Below, in pieces: positions 1 to 9,749 of a stretch of DNA of 35,736 bases. The stretch spans positions 1 to 35,736 of the forward strand of contig CACVAW010000024.1 of assembly GCA_902727925.1 (NCBI GenBank), read 5' to 3'. How positions within the stretch are numbered: the first letter of the stretch is position 1; every line of letters begins with the position of its first letter. Source of the DNA: an uncultured Campylobacterales bacterium. Lineage in GTDB: Bacteria; Campylobacterota; Campylobacteria; Campylobacterales; CACVAW01. The position numbers and the translations under genes were made by a program. The notes beneath the pieces are model-generated. The model saw only the letters and a list, made by a program, of their open reading frames with translations. It did no database searches and had not been told where the DNA came from.

Positions 1-73
1 ACGCTCGATAGGAGTCGAACCTACAACCTACGGAGCCGAAATCCGTTGCTCTATCCAGTTGAGCTACAAGCGC
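1..73 (-). tRNA. tRNA-Arg (anticodon TCG), cut at its 3' end by the window edge
   Basis: Reverse complement GCGCTTGTAGCTCAACTGGATAGAGCAACGGATTTCGGCTCCGTAGGTTGTAGGTTCGACTCCTATCGAGCGT folds as a cloverleaf; anticodon stem ACGGA/TCCGT with loop TTTCGGC; T-loop GGTTCGACTCC. Confidence 0.93.
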
Positions 74-137
74 ACAAAGGAATACAAAATAGTAAAACTA
101 AATTAATAATAATTAACTTAATTTTATCATTTAAAAA

Positions 138-215
138 TGGGGTGAGATACGGGATTCGAACCCGCGACCCCCGGCACCACAAACCAGTGCTCTAACCAGC
201 TGAGCTAATCTCACC
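138..215 (-). tRNA. tRNA-His (anticodon GTG), encoded CCA
   Basis: Reverse complement GGTGAGATTAGCTCAGCTGGTTAGAGCACTGGTTTGTGGTGCCGGGGGTCGCGGGTTCGAATCCCGTATCTCACCCCA; extra G-1:C73 pair typical of tRNA-His. Confidence 0.95.
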
Positions 216-238
216 ATATATCATTATTTATATCAAAA

Positions 239-316
239 TGGTCGGGGCGAAAGGATTCGAACCTTCGACCCCCTGGTCCCAAACCAGGTGCGCTAACCAG
301 ACTGCGCTACGCCCCG
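239..316 (-). tRNA. tRNA-Pro (anticodon TGG), encoded CCA
   Basis: Reverse complement CGGGGCGTAGCGCAGTCTGGTTAGCGCACCTGGTTTGGGACCAGGGGGTCGAAGGTTCGAATCCTTTCGCCCCGACCA. Confidence 0.95.
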
Positions 317-370
317 ATAATCATTTTTTATTTTAAGGTTGCAATTATACAACTATTCCTATTCAAAGTC

Positions 371-401
371 AATAGGAAATGATTAAAAACCATTTCCTAT
401 T
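371..401 (-). terminator. hairpin downstream of the OmpA-like gene
   Basis: AATAGGAAATG / CATTTCCTATT 11-bp inverted repeat just after the stop codon at 414. Confidence 0.6.
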
Positions 402-413
402 TATAAGTAAAAA

Positions 414-1523
414 TTATTTAATAATAGTAATTTCTACTCTTCTATTTTGTAATCTATGTTCTGGTGTATCATTACTTACTACAGGTGATGTTTCACCTAG
501 ACCTAATGTAACAATTCTTGAATTACTTATTCCACGGTTAACAAGAAGAGTTCTTATTTTCTCTGCTCTTCTTTCAGATAATGCTTGATTAACTGCATAA
601 TTATCTACATTATCAGTATGTCCTACTAATTCAACTCTATACTGAGTGTTAGCTTTTAAGTAACTAATTAATCTTTCTACATTAGCATCACCTCTAGCTA
701 TGTTTGGAGTATTAAAGAAAAAGTTAATTGGTTTAAAGTCATTTTGACAACCAATACTATTTACATTTAATCCAACTGGAGTTTCTGGACATCTATCAAA
801 TGAATCAACTACACCATCACCATCAGTATCTAACTGATATAATGAACAACCATCACTATTTACTGAAAGACCTACTTTAGTATTTGGACAAAGATCAGCA
901 CTATTTGCTACACCATCATTATCACTATCAATACTAACTGGAACTACTATTACAGGTGCTACAGCAACAGGTGCTACTACTACTTCTTTCTTTTCAGAAA
1001 CTCTCACATTACCAAGAGCAAGATTAAGTCCACCTAGTAACATATATTCTCTACCTACTCTGTCTGTGCCATCAAATCTTTGAAGTATTTTACCTTCTAG
1101 TTGAACTTGAAGTGCTTTGTATATTGGATACTTTAGACCTGCACCTACATTTGCAAATACTCCGCTTTCTAAGTTAGTACCATCTGTTTCATTTTCAAGA
1201 TCTTCATATCCTAAACCAGCTAATACATAACCTTTAAGGTCTTGACCTTTTTCATATACACCATTAAGTGCTAATTTCCAGATATCACCAGTACCTATAT
1301 TTCTTGGACCATTTTCAACATATTCTAATGCTAGTTGTGGTTGAATTGTAAAATTATTAAACTTAAATCCTAAATGTGCTGTTCTGTCACTTCTTCTATC
1401 AGCTCCATTAAGAGTTTCTGAGTTAAAGTCATTTGACCCAACCATTGCACTTATTTCGTAATCAGATTCAACTGAAAATAGCGTAGACGATATTAAAGCT
1501 GCTGCTAAAATTATTTTTTTCAT
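414..1523 (-). CDS. OmpA family outer membrane protein with thrombospondin type-3-like Ca-binding repeats
   Basis: Signal peptide, beta-barrel-like N-terminus, DSDNDGVANSADLCPNT / DTDGDGVVDSFDRCPETP repeats, C-terminal OmpA domain (VELVGHTDNVD...ALSERRAEKIR...NRRVEI). Confidence 0.9.
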   Translation of the reverse strand: MKKIILAAALISSTLFSVESDYEISAMVGSNDFNSETLNGADRRSDRTAHLGFKFNNFTIQPQLALEYVENGPRNIGTGDIWKLALNGVYEKGQDLKGYVLAGLGYEDLENETDGTNLESGVFANVGAGLKYPIYKALQVQLEGKILQRFDGTDRVGREYMLLGGLNLALGNVRVSEKKEVVVAPVAVAPVIVVPVSIDSDNDGVANSADLCPNTKVGLSVNSDGCSLYQLDTDGDGVVDSFDRCPETPVGLNVNSIGCQNDFKPINFFFNTPNIARGDANVERLISYLKANTQYRVELVGHTDNVDNYAVNQALSERRAEKIRTLLVNRGISNSRIVTLGLGETSPVVSNDTPEHRLQNRRVEITIIK

Positions 1524-1537
1524 TTATTTTTCCTTTT

Positions 1538-1804
1538 TTATTTAATTAAATCAAACGGAGAAGATACAACATTGTTTCTATCCACTACATAAGGGATAAA
1601 TGCTGCTTGTCTTGATCTTTTGATTGCTTTTTCAAGAATTTCTTGGTGTCTTTTACAAGTACCAGTTAATCTTCTTGGCATGATTTTAAATCTTTCTGAT
1701 AAAGCGAACTTTATACTTGAAAGATCTTTATAATCTACTGTTTCTACTTTATTTGCACAATATTTGCAAAATTTTTTACCGTATTTTTTTCTTATTTTTG
1801 ACAT
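1538..1804 (-). CDS. rpsR: 30S ribosomal protein S18
   Basis: Characteristic S18 sequence ([10 protein letters not shown]...[14 protein letters not shown]-type); located after ssb and rpsF. Confidence 0.95.
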   Translation of the reverse strand: MSKIRKKYGKKFCKYCANKVETVDYKDLSSIKFALSERFKIMPRRLTGTCKRHQEILEKAIKRSRQAAFIPYVVDRNNVVSSPFDLIK

Positions 1805-1816
1805 TGTAATCCTTGA

Positions 1817-2272
1817 CTAAAATGGTATTTCATCATCTATATCTATTTGAGGTATTTCTTGCTTTACTTCTTGTTGTATAGATGCTGTATTGTTTGATTG
1901 ATTTTGTTGATTTGGAGTATAAGGTGACCCTGATGATGTATTATCACCTTTAGAGTCTAGCATTTGCATAGTTTCAACTTGGATAGTATGTTTGCTTCTT
2001 TTTTCTCCGTTTTGATTATTCCACTGTTCAAACTTAAGTCTACCTTCAATTAGTATTTTACTACCGCGTTTTAGGTATTGGTTTGCGATTTCAGCAGTTC
2101 TACCAAAGATAGTAACATCTACAAAACAAACCTCTTCAGCTTGTTCGCCCATCTTTGTTTTATATTTTCTATTTGATGCTAATGCTGTATTTGCAACAGC
2201 TGTTCCATTTGGTATGTATCTAAGCTCGATATCACGAGTGAGATTACCTACCATAATGATTTTGTTATACAT
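1817..2272 (-). CDS. ssb: single-stranded DNA-binding protein
   Basis: MYNKIIMVGNLTRDIELRY OB-fold start and acidic tail DIDDEIPF. Confidence 0.96.
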   Translation of the reverse strand: MYNKIIMVGNLTRDIELRYIPNGTAVANTALASNRKYKTKMGEQAEEVCFVDVTIFGRTAEIANQYLKRGSKILIEGRLKFEQWNNQNGEKRSKHTIQVETMQMLDSKGDNTSSGSPYTPNQQNQSNNTASIQQEVKQEIPQIDIDDEIPF

Positions 2273-2684
2273 TTTCTTCTACTTTTGCCTCAACTGGTGT
2301 TTCAGTAGCAGATTTAGCTACAGGCTCTACTTTTGCTTCGCCTTTAACTATCTCTTTTTTAGGAGTTGATAACTTGTCCCAAAATGAAATATCTTTTTTG
2401 CTTTCATATTTAATTGTCAAGAATCTTAATACTTGTTCATCAATACCTAATATTCTTTCTATTTCTTTAATAGAAGCTCCAGGTGCTTGAAAATAAACTA
2501 CTACATAATAACCACGGTTATTTTTGTCTATCTCATATGCTAGGTTTTTTATACCTATTTCGTTTGTATGTTTAATTTCAGCTTCATTTTTTTGAAGTAA
2601 CTCTTTGATAAACTCTACTTTTGAAGCTAGTTCTTCTGCCTCTAATGTAGGCTTTAGAATAGTTAAAAGTTCATAATGTTTCAT
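2265..2684 (-). CDS. rpsF: 30S ribosomal protein S6
   Basis: MKHYELLTILKPTL... S6 fold; overlaps the ssb start. Confidence 0.95.
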   Translation of the reverse strand: MKHYELLTILKPTLEAEELASKVEFIKELLQKNEAEIKHTNEIGIKNLAYEIDKNNRGYYVVVYFQAPGASIKEIERILGIDEQVLRFLTIKYESKKDISFWDKLSTPKKEIVKGEAKVEPVAKSATETPVEAKVEENV

Positions 2685-2745
2685 TATTTCTCCTCTTAGA
2701 TTTCGGCCAATTTAGTATGACCAAGGTTTTTAACCCGTTATTGTA

Positions 2746-3726
2746 TTATAAAAAACTTTGAAGTTTTATTAAACTTGATATTAGAATAGAAGTTTTATTC
2801 TCAGCAGTTGATTTAAGTCCTAGTTCACATTCACATAAGATGCTCAATATTTTATTGATATTAGAGTTTTTGATTTTAAGACTATGAACAGAAATTTTAT
2901 TCGATATATCAGGAGGAAGATTATATCCAAGGATATCTTTGACATCTACTTTTCCATTTATTTTTATATATAGATGAAACAAAAACACACTATGAAAGTA
3001 CTTATTTATAGCTCTTAATATATCAAGATTGTCATGTGTTTGATTTGATATTATTTTTTCTAGGTATTTAAGTATATCTTGTTTGTCAAATAGTTTTTGT
3101 ACAAGTAGTTCTAAATCTATCGTAGAAGTTCCGTATATATATTTATCTATCTCTTTTTTTGTTATCTGTTTTTCAGATACTGACTTTAGTTTTTTGAGAC
3201 TATTGATTGACTTTGCTAAAGACCCATTTTCTACTTCATATAGGTATTCTAATGTATACTTGTCTACTACAATTTCAATTTCTTTGCTGATAGCACTTAA
3301 TATAGTTATAGCTTCATATAGGTTTGGTTTAAATACTCTTAAAAAGTTTGCTTTGTTTTTCACACCAAAAGGTGTTTGAAATTTTTTAGCTTTTGTATCA
3401 TCACCGAAGTACTCTACTATGAGCTTACTATTATCTGTTTTTGCACAAACTTGGATTAATGACTTTATCTCTTTTGCTGGTATATTTTTATCTGTTTTGA
3501 TAAGTAATATATTCATACCACCAAAGAGTGATTCTTGAGAAAGATGTCTTTTAGATAAGGCAAAGTCATATTCATCAAAATATAACTTCACGATATTCTC
3601 ATCTTTATAAGTCCCAAGAATTTTATTTGTATATGTGTCTCTTAGATATTCGCTTTGCCCATATATAAGAAATGAGTTAGGAAGCTTGTTTTGAGTGATT
3701 AACCTGTCTAAATCTCTTGAGTACAT
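2746..3726 (-). CDS. holA: DNA polymerase III subunit delta
   Basis: HolA-like N-terminus (PNSFLIYGQSEYLRDTY...) and location upstream of rpsF. Confidence 0.75.
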   Translation of the reverse strand: MYSRDLDRLITQNKLPNSFLIYGQSEYLRDTYTNKILGTYKDENIVKLYFDEYDFALSKRHLSQESLFGGMNILLIKTDKNIPAKEIKSLIQVCAKTDNSKLIVEYFGDDTKAKKFQTPFGVKNKANFLRVFKPNLYEAITILSAISKEIEIVVDKYTLEYLYEVENGSLAKSINSLKKLKSVSEKQITKKEIDKYIYGTSTIDLELLVQKLFDKQDILKYLEKIISNQTHDNLDILRAINKYFHSVFLFHLYIKINGKVDVKDILGYNLPPDISNKISVHSLKIKNSNINKILSILCECELGLKSTAENKTSILISSLIKLQSFL

Positions 3727-3962
3727 TCGTTTTGTTTTACTTTGATAATTAATTCTTCACTGTTTTCTTCTAACCCAAACTTATGAAACTTACAAAAATT
3801 ACTATTCATATAAGATATCATATCATTCACCTCTTCATAAAGCTTTGCATCTGAATCTGCTACAAATGCTTTCATCCCACTTTTTCTAAGACATCCACAA
3901 GCACCGTCTATTATTACTTTTTTCAATTGTCCACTCCTAGTAAATTTGTCTAATTGTACCAA
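3708..3962 (-). CDS. small conserved hypothetical protein
   Basis: 84-aa ORF overlapping the holA start by 19 bp, same strand; product not recognised. Confidence 0.55.
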   Translation of the reverse strand: MVQLDKFTRSGQLKKVIIDGACGCLRKSGMKAFVADSDAKLYEEVNDMISYMNSNFCKFHKFGLEENSEELIIKVKQNECTQEI

Positions 3963-4043
3963 ATAAGCTCTTTTAAATGATCAGACTTAAGATGTAATTC
4001 TTGACTTAATTAAGTCCATTTTGTCCACTTTTTAGAACTTTTT

Positions 4044-4381
4044 TATCAATATACCATACTTTACTCAGAATTTTAAACCCCCATTTCTTTAGTTAAGTTT
4101 AAAAATAGGGGCTATACTAGTTTAGAGGATTAATTCTAAAGATTTTCAACAATAATTTGTACAAATTTTCACCTCTATTATTAAATCTAAACTCACATTC
4201 TTTTAAGTGTAAATAATATCTTCTAATCTCTCTTCTCTTACCTTTTGAAATCGTATTTCTTGATGAACATTTTGGACATATTTTGCTACTTTTTTACAGC
4301 CATTTATAAATAAACCTTTGTTTACTACCAATACACCATATCTCACTCAACTTTTTAAGCACCCATTTTTTTAATTAAGTC
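4044..4381 (-). pseudogene. decayed IS1595/ISXO2-like transposase fragment flanked by diverged direct repeats
   Basis: Minus-strand reading of 4117-4260 gives RNTISKGKRREIRRYYLHLKECEFRFNNRGENLYKLLLKIFRINPLN*, like the C-terminus of ISXO2-type transposases; no full ORF. 4044-4099 and 4325-4381 are similar to each other in the same orientation. Confidence 0.5.
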
Positions 4382-4435
4382 TTTATTGTTAACTTTCGCA
4401 CAGAATATACCTTTATGTTAATAGATTAGAAGAAC

Positions 4436-5746
4436 TCATCTAATGGTATTTATTATCTCTTTTTCATCTATCTCTTTTTCATATTTAATTACAAGAATCT
4501 TCTGTGTTATATTTGTGTAATACTCTATGATACCTGTTTTATTGTCCAATAAATTTAGCTTGCTTTCATTATATTCGTCAAAATTCAAATACAAGTTCTT
4601 ACTACTTGCTGGTCTTTTTAATGTAAGTATCCAAAAGAACCAAAGCACACATATACCAAGTACGAAAAATCCAAGACTTTCTTTCCCAAACTCTTGTAAT
4701 ATATAACCACCTGAGATACCACCCACAAATGCTCCTAGATATGAAAATGTATTTGCTACACTTAAAGATAAGCCTTTTTGGTGAATTTTGGCATACTTAC
4801 TTACAAATGACTGTAACAGTGGTTCAAACATATTAAACCCAAGGAAAAAACTCATCACACCACAAATAAACAGTACCAAAGAGCTTGTTTGAGTCATAAT
4901 AACAAAACCAATAGCAATAAGAGCAATAGATATTAAAAATACTTCTTTACCGCGTCCTCTTATCTCACCAAATATCACGGCCAAAGGCATAGATAATATA
5001 CCCATACCAATAGCAAACATATATATTTTCCATAATTCACTTCTATCCCACAAAAAGTCATTATTCATAATTATAGGAATAATCAAAAATGCCATAGTCA
5101 CAACACTGCTATGAAAGAAGAATGTCAAAAACATACGACCTAGTTTATGATCTTTAAAAAGTGATTTTATATTTATTTTTTTTGTATCATAGCTATGTGA
5201 TATAGTTGGTGGGTTTTCTACTTTTGCTATCATCAAAATAAGAGCGATAAAAGACAAAACAGCAGTAACAATAAAAAGCTTATCAAGTCCGTACTTAGCT
5301 CCTATGATGGGTCCAAGAATCATAGATACAGCAAAACTAGCACCTATACTCATTCCCATAATAGCCATTGCTTTACCTCTTTTTTCTTCGATGGTAAAGT
5401 CACTTATCATAGCTATAATAACAGCACTTATCGCTCCACTTCCTTGAATAAGTCTACCAATAATAAGAGTATATATATCATCAGCCATAGCACATACGAT
5501 AGACCCTATGATAAAAATCACAAGCCCAATATATACAGCTTGTTTTCTTCCTACTTTGTCACTTAGCCTACCAAAAGGTATTTGGAAAACTATCTGAGTA
5601 AGTGCATACCCACCCATAACAAACCCAACCAAAAAAGTAGTAGAGTATTCTAACTCAAGTGCGTACAAAGAAAGGACTGGCAAGACTATAAAAAGCCCTA
5701 AGAACCTAAGAGCTATTATAAAGCTCAGTGTAAATACATTTTTCAT
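4436..5746 (-). CDS. MFS transporter
   Basis: 12-TM-type protein with GRLSDKVGRKQAVYIG and a second-half GEIRGRGKEV loop. Confidence 0.88.
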   Translation of the reverse strand: MKNVFTLSFIIALRFLGLFIVLPVLSLYALELEYSTTFLVGFVMGGYALTQIVFQIPFGRLSDKVGRKQAVYIGLVIFIIGSIVCAMADDIYTLIIGRLIQGSGAISAVIIAMISDFTIEEKRGKAMAIMGMSIGASFAVSMILGPIIGAKYGLDKLFIVTAVLSFIALILMIAKVENPPTISHSYDTKKINIKSLFKDHKLGRMFLTFFFHSSVVTMAFLIIPIIMNNDFLWDRSELWKIYMFAIGMGILSMPLAVIFGEIRGRGKEVFLISIALIAIGFVIMTQTSSLVLFICGVMSFFLGFNMFEPLLQSFVSKYAKIHQKGLSLSVANTFSYLGAFVGGISGGYILQEFGKESLGFFVLGICVLWFFWILTLKRPASSKNLYLNFDEYNESKLNLLDNKTGIIEYYTNITQKILVIKYEKEIDEKEIINTIR

Positions 5747-7557
5747 TAATTAATTCCTAAATATTTTTTTATTTTGTGTTTATCAAAAATTATATTATCT
5801 TCTTTTATCTCAAATAATTTTTTATTTTGTGATGAAGAAAATAAAGCACAAAAATTTTTCTTATTATTTATAGTGGCATTATATATCTCTTCTTCTATTT
5901 CTTTACACTTATATACCAATAAATACTGTTTTAATTGCTTTGCTTGTGATATTAAACCATCTTTTTTAGTATTTAAGAGAAAAAACTCAAACTTTGGACT
6001 TATATTGAGTTCATCATCAAGCTCTAACAAAATAGGTGAAACAAACTCTTTTTTACCATCTATGGTTAATTTGTCTTTTGATATTAATATAGATTGTTTG
6101 ATTTTTTCAAATTCCCAAAAGGCTAAAAAATCTTTTTTCCATCCAGCTAAACTAGTATGAATTTTAAGTGTCAAGTTTTTATCACGGAAGGGCTTAATCA
6201 GGTTTTGACCAAGACCTCCACTTATATCAAATCCAAGAAAAGGCATAATAGTATTTGCAACATCAAGATGCGACCCTAGAGTATCAATCTCATATGATTC
6301 AAAACCACTATTTAATACCACAAACCTATTTCTTCTTTGCATTTTTTTAAGATACAAATAATCAGCTACATTTCTTTGAGCAAGATGATCAGAGAGAAGT
6401 ACCACTATAGTATTATTATCCTCTTTTAAAACCTTATCAACAAACTTACCTACTAAGTAGTCTGAACAATATATACTATTTAAATACTTATTTGAACTAT
6501 TTTTATATACAGGACAGCTTTTAGAGACTGAGCCTTTAGGTACATGAGTATCAAGAGTGAGTAATGTCAATGCAAAGTTTGTCTTTTGTTCTTTACTTAT
6601 TTTTGAAGCTTTTAAAAACCTCCCGTATGCAAAATCAAACATAGTATCATCATATAAACCCCAATAGTTTTGATATGTTTGATTCTTTAGTCCACTTTTA
6701 ATATGATTATAGCCATATACATTATCATAGCCATGAGTAGTATAAAACTTACCTTTCCCAGCAAACTTAAGCCTAGCTCCACCGATATACTCTTGATAAT
6801 AACCACGAGAACCAAGCATATCACCAAGACAATTTGCCTTAGGCAAAAACTCATCAATCCCAAAAAGCGAACTTGCATCACCATGAGTAAAAAGAGAAAT
6901 ACCACATTGACTAGAAACCATACCAGCTATTGTCCAACCTGTACCAGTTACACTATTCATATTACTAAAAGATATTCCCTCTTTTTTAAATCTATCTAAA
7001 TTAGGTGTTAATTCTGGGAAAATATTGTTATTAGAAAATGTATCTTCAAGACTTTCAAGATATATTAACACTAAATTTTTCGTTTGATTTTTTTTATTTG
7101 TCACCATCAGAGGAGTATAAACCTCATCAAAAACAAGTGGATTTGGATCTAAAGCAAGCTCTATTTTAGGTTTTAAAAACACATCATACAAATTTTTACT
7201 AACTGGATGAATAACAAAGGCTATAAAGATTAATAGATACACAAGTTTTGTTTTGTTTTTTCTTGTTTTTTTATACAGTTTATTAGCAAAAAAATAAAAA
7301 ACAACACTAAATAAAGCAACACCAGTATAAAGACCAAATTGATTTGTAGCACTTCCTTTTACACCAAAAAGAATATGAAAAAGAACTGCCTCATCAAATC
7401 CAGCACCTGTGAAATAATCTGATACTATATACAAAATACTAAGTAATATAAATCCCAATATACTTATAGTAATAAGCGCTTGGGAGATAAACCAACTCCT
7501 TTTAGGAATAAATAAATATATCCCTAAAAGAAATAGAACTAAACTTAGATATAACAA
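5746..7557 (-). CDS. LTA synthase family / sulfatase-fold membrane phospho-transferase
   Basis: N-terminal TM helices then periplasmic sulfatase domain (NLVLIYLESLEDTF, SVTGTGWTIAGMVSSQCG, LLTLDTHVPKG, VVLLSDHL); stop overlaps MFS start (TAATG). Confidence 0.85.
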   Translation of the reverse strand: MLYLSLVLFLLGIYLFIPKRSWFISQALITISILGFILLSILYIVSDYFTGAGFDEAVLFHILFGVKGSATNQFGLYTGVALFSVVFYFFANKLYKKTRKNKTKLVYLLIFIAFVIHPVSKNLYDVFLKPKIELALDPNPLVFDEVYTPLMVTNKKNQTKNLVLIYLESLEDTFSNNNIFPELTPNLDRFKKEGISFSNMNSVTGTGWTIAGMVSSQCGISLFTHGDASSLFGIDEFLPKANCLGDMLGSRGYYQEYIGGARLKFAGKGKFYTTHGYDNVYGYNHIKSGLKNQTYQNYWGLYDDTMFDFAYGRFLKASKISKEQKTNFALTLLTLDTHVPKGSVSKSCPVYKNSSNKYLNSIYCSDYLVGKFVDKVLKEDNNTIVVLLSDHLAQRNVADYLYLKKMQRRNRFVVLNSGFESYEIDTLGSHLDVANTIMPFLGFDISGGLGQNLIKPFRDKNLTLKIHTSLAGWKKDFLAFWEFEKIKQSILISKDKLTIDGKKEFVSPILLELDDELNISPKFEFFLLNTKKDGLISQAKQLKQYLLVYKCKEIEEEIYNATINNKKNFCALFSSSQNKKLFEIKEDNIIFDKHKIKKYLGIN

Positions 7558-7566
7558 TAATCTAGC

Positions 7567-9258
7567 TTAGAGTTCAGTCTTAAGTATTGCACCATTACTA
7601 GCATTTGTTACAAGTAATCTGTATTGTTTTAGCCATGAACTTGTTAATTTTTTAGGTTCAAAAGTAAATTCTTTTTTTCTTTTTGCTATTTCAGCGTCAT
7701 CAAGTTTTGCTTTGATTTCATAAGTATCTACATTGATATATATTTCATCACCATCTTTAAGCAAACCTATAAGACCACCCTCAGCAGCTTCAGGACTTAC
7801 ATGACCTATACTTAGCCCCCTTGTCGCACCACTAAATCTTCCATCAGTTATAAGAGCTACACTGTCACCCATACCCATTCCCATGATAAGACTTGTAGGT
7901 GCTAACATCTCTTGCATACCAGGTCCACCAAGTGGTCCTTCATATCTAATTACTACAACATCACCAGGTTTTACCTTACCTTTTGTGATACCTAAGATAC
8001 AAGCATCTTGAGAATCAAAACACACAGCCTTACCTGTAAAATGACGCTCTCCTGTAATTCCAGCTGTTTTTATTACACATCCCTGCTCTGCTAAGTTACC
8101 ATAAAGAATTGCTAGACCTCCTACATCACTATATGGATTGTCTATAGTATGAATGATACTAGTATCTTTTATTTTGGCGTCTTTTATTTTTTCGTATAGT
8201 GTTTCACCTGTGATACTGATATTATCAATTAATATATTATCTTCTCTTTTTGTCATCTCTTTCATTACAGCGTTTACACCACCTGCACGGTTGATATCTT
8301 CCATATGTACAGTACTTAGACTTGGAGAAATTTTGGCTATATGAGATACTCTCTTACTTATCTTGTTTATATCACCGATATTAAAGTCTACTTTTGCTTC
8401 TTTTGCGATTGCTAACATATGAAGTACTGTGTTTGAGCTTCCACCCATCGCCATATCTACAGCAAATGCGTTTCTTACAGCGTTTTCATTAAGTATATTT
8501 TTGAGTTTGAATTTTTCTATTTTAGCTTCATCAAGAGCTATTTCACATATTCTTTTTGCTGCTTGTCTATATAGAACTTCTCGCTCAGGTGTAAGAGCAA
8601 GTATAGTTCCATTTCCAGGAAGTGCTATACCCATAGCTTCCATAAGAGTATTCATAGAATTTGCAGTAAACATACCAGAACACGAACCTCCACTTGGACA
8701 TGCTTTACATTCAAGTTCTATTAATTTTTCTTCACTGATTTCTCCAGCTTCAAACTTCCCAACTCCCTCAAATACGGAAGCTAAATCTACAGGAGTACCA
8801 TCATGCATACGCCCTTTACTCATAGGTCCACCACTCACAAATACAGTAGGTACATCCACTCTTAAAGCTCCCATTATCATACCAGGAACTATCTTATCGC
8901 AGTTTGGTATAGCAATCATTGCGTCAAGCTTGTGTGCATTCATCACTGTTTCTATAGAATTTGCTATGATTTCACGAGAAGGCAAAGAAAAGAGCATACC
9001 ATCATGACCCATAGCGATACCATCATCAACACCAATAGTATTAAATTCAAACGGCACACAACCATTCTTCTTAATCTCATCTTTGATTATAGCTCCCACT
9101 TTATTTAAGAAGAAATGCCCAGGAATAAGCTCAATAAAAGAGTTTGCTATACCAATAAATGGCTTTGCAAAATCTTCATCTTTAAGTCCAGTTGCACGGA
9201 ACAAACTTCTATGTGGCGCTCTATTGTGCCCCTTTTTTACTATATCACTTCTCATCAA
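7567..9258 (-). CDS. ilvD: dihydroxy-acid dehydratase
   Basis: [18 protein letters not shown]..., [21 protein letters not shown]..., [25 protein letters not shown]. Confidence 0.97.
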   Translation of the reverse strand: MMRSDIVKKGHNRAPHRSLFRATGLKDEDFAKPFIGIANSFIELIPGHFFLNKVGAIIKDEIKKNGCVPFEFNTIGVDDGIAMGHDGMLFSLPSREIIANSIETVMNAHKLDAMIAIPNCDKIVPGMIMGALRVDVPTVFVSGGPMSKGRMHDGTPVDLASVFEGVGKFEAGEISEEKLIELECKACPSGGSCSGMFTANSMNTLMEAMGIALPGNGTILALTPEREVLYRQAAKRICEIALDEAKIEKFKLKNILNENAVRNAFAVDMAMGGSSNTVLHMLAIAKEAKVDFNIGDINKISKRVSHIAKISPSLSTVHMEDINRAGGVNAVMKEMTKREDNILIDNISITGETLYEKIKDAKIKDTSIIHTIDNPYSDVGGLAILYGNLAEQGCVIKTAGITGERHFTGKAVCFDSQDACILGITKGKVKPGDVVVIRYEGPLGGPGMQEMLAPTSLIMGMGMGDSVALITDGRFSGATRGLSIGHVSPEAAEGGLIGLLKDGDEIYINVDTYEIKAKLDDAEIAKRKKEFTFEPKKLTSSWLKQYRLLVTNASNGAILKTEL

Positions 9259-9267
9259 ATATCCTAA

Positions 9268-9678
9268 TTATTTATTTTTATATATTAATCCTAAAATAAC
9301 GCCACCAAGCATACATTCAAACAAAACCACACCAAACCAACTAAGAGCAAGACTAAAAGGTATAGGCATATAAGCAAACGATCCAAAGCCCATAGATACA
9401 CCTGACACGGCACCAAATATAAATGAGTACTGAATTGCTTTTCCCATTGATTTATTAGCTATTAGTTCTGAGTAAATAAGAACAAACCCAAATACTGTAA
9501 ATAATGTAACTGAATGAATTAGTATAACATTCATATCTTCTTGCGCTCTCCATAACTGGGCTGTACTATCATATAAAGATACCAGTGCCACACCATGAAC
9601 TAAAAAGTCTATAACAAACCAACTCACAAAGATTAAACCTATCGCTAAAAGTGTTTTTTTCATAAAAAAATCCTTCAA
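9268..9678 (-). CDS. hypothetical integral membrane protein (~4 TM)
   Basis: Hydrophobic 136-aa ORF directly upstream of ilvD on the same strand; start may be the internal MKK. Confidence 0.6.
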   Translation of the reverse strand: MKDFFMKKTLLAIGLIFVSWFVIDFLVHGVALVSLYDSTAQLWRAQEDMNVILIHSVTLFTVFGFVLIYSELIANKSMGKAIQYSFIFGAVSGVSMGFGSFAYMPIPFSLALSWFGVVLFECMLGGVILGLIYKNK

Positions 9679-9749
9679 TTATAATAGCCATAATAATAAC
9701 ATAATTTGATAGAATCCCAACTTCCCAAAATCAAATCAAAAGGAGTTTT

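Noticed and set aside
379-588. 69-aa plus-strand ORF at the end of the OmpA-like gene
   Set aside because: Overlaps the terminator hairpin and the antisense of the OmpA domain.
6687-6999. Small ORFs on both strands within the LTA-synthase-like gene
   Set aside because: Out-of-frame with a well-supported sulfatase-domain CDS.
8429-9007. 192-aa plus-strand ORF opposite ilvD
   Set aside because: Antisense to a clearly conserved gene; product is low-complexity and unlike any family.
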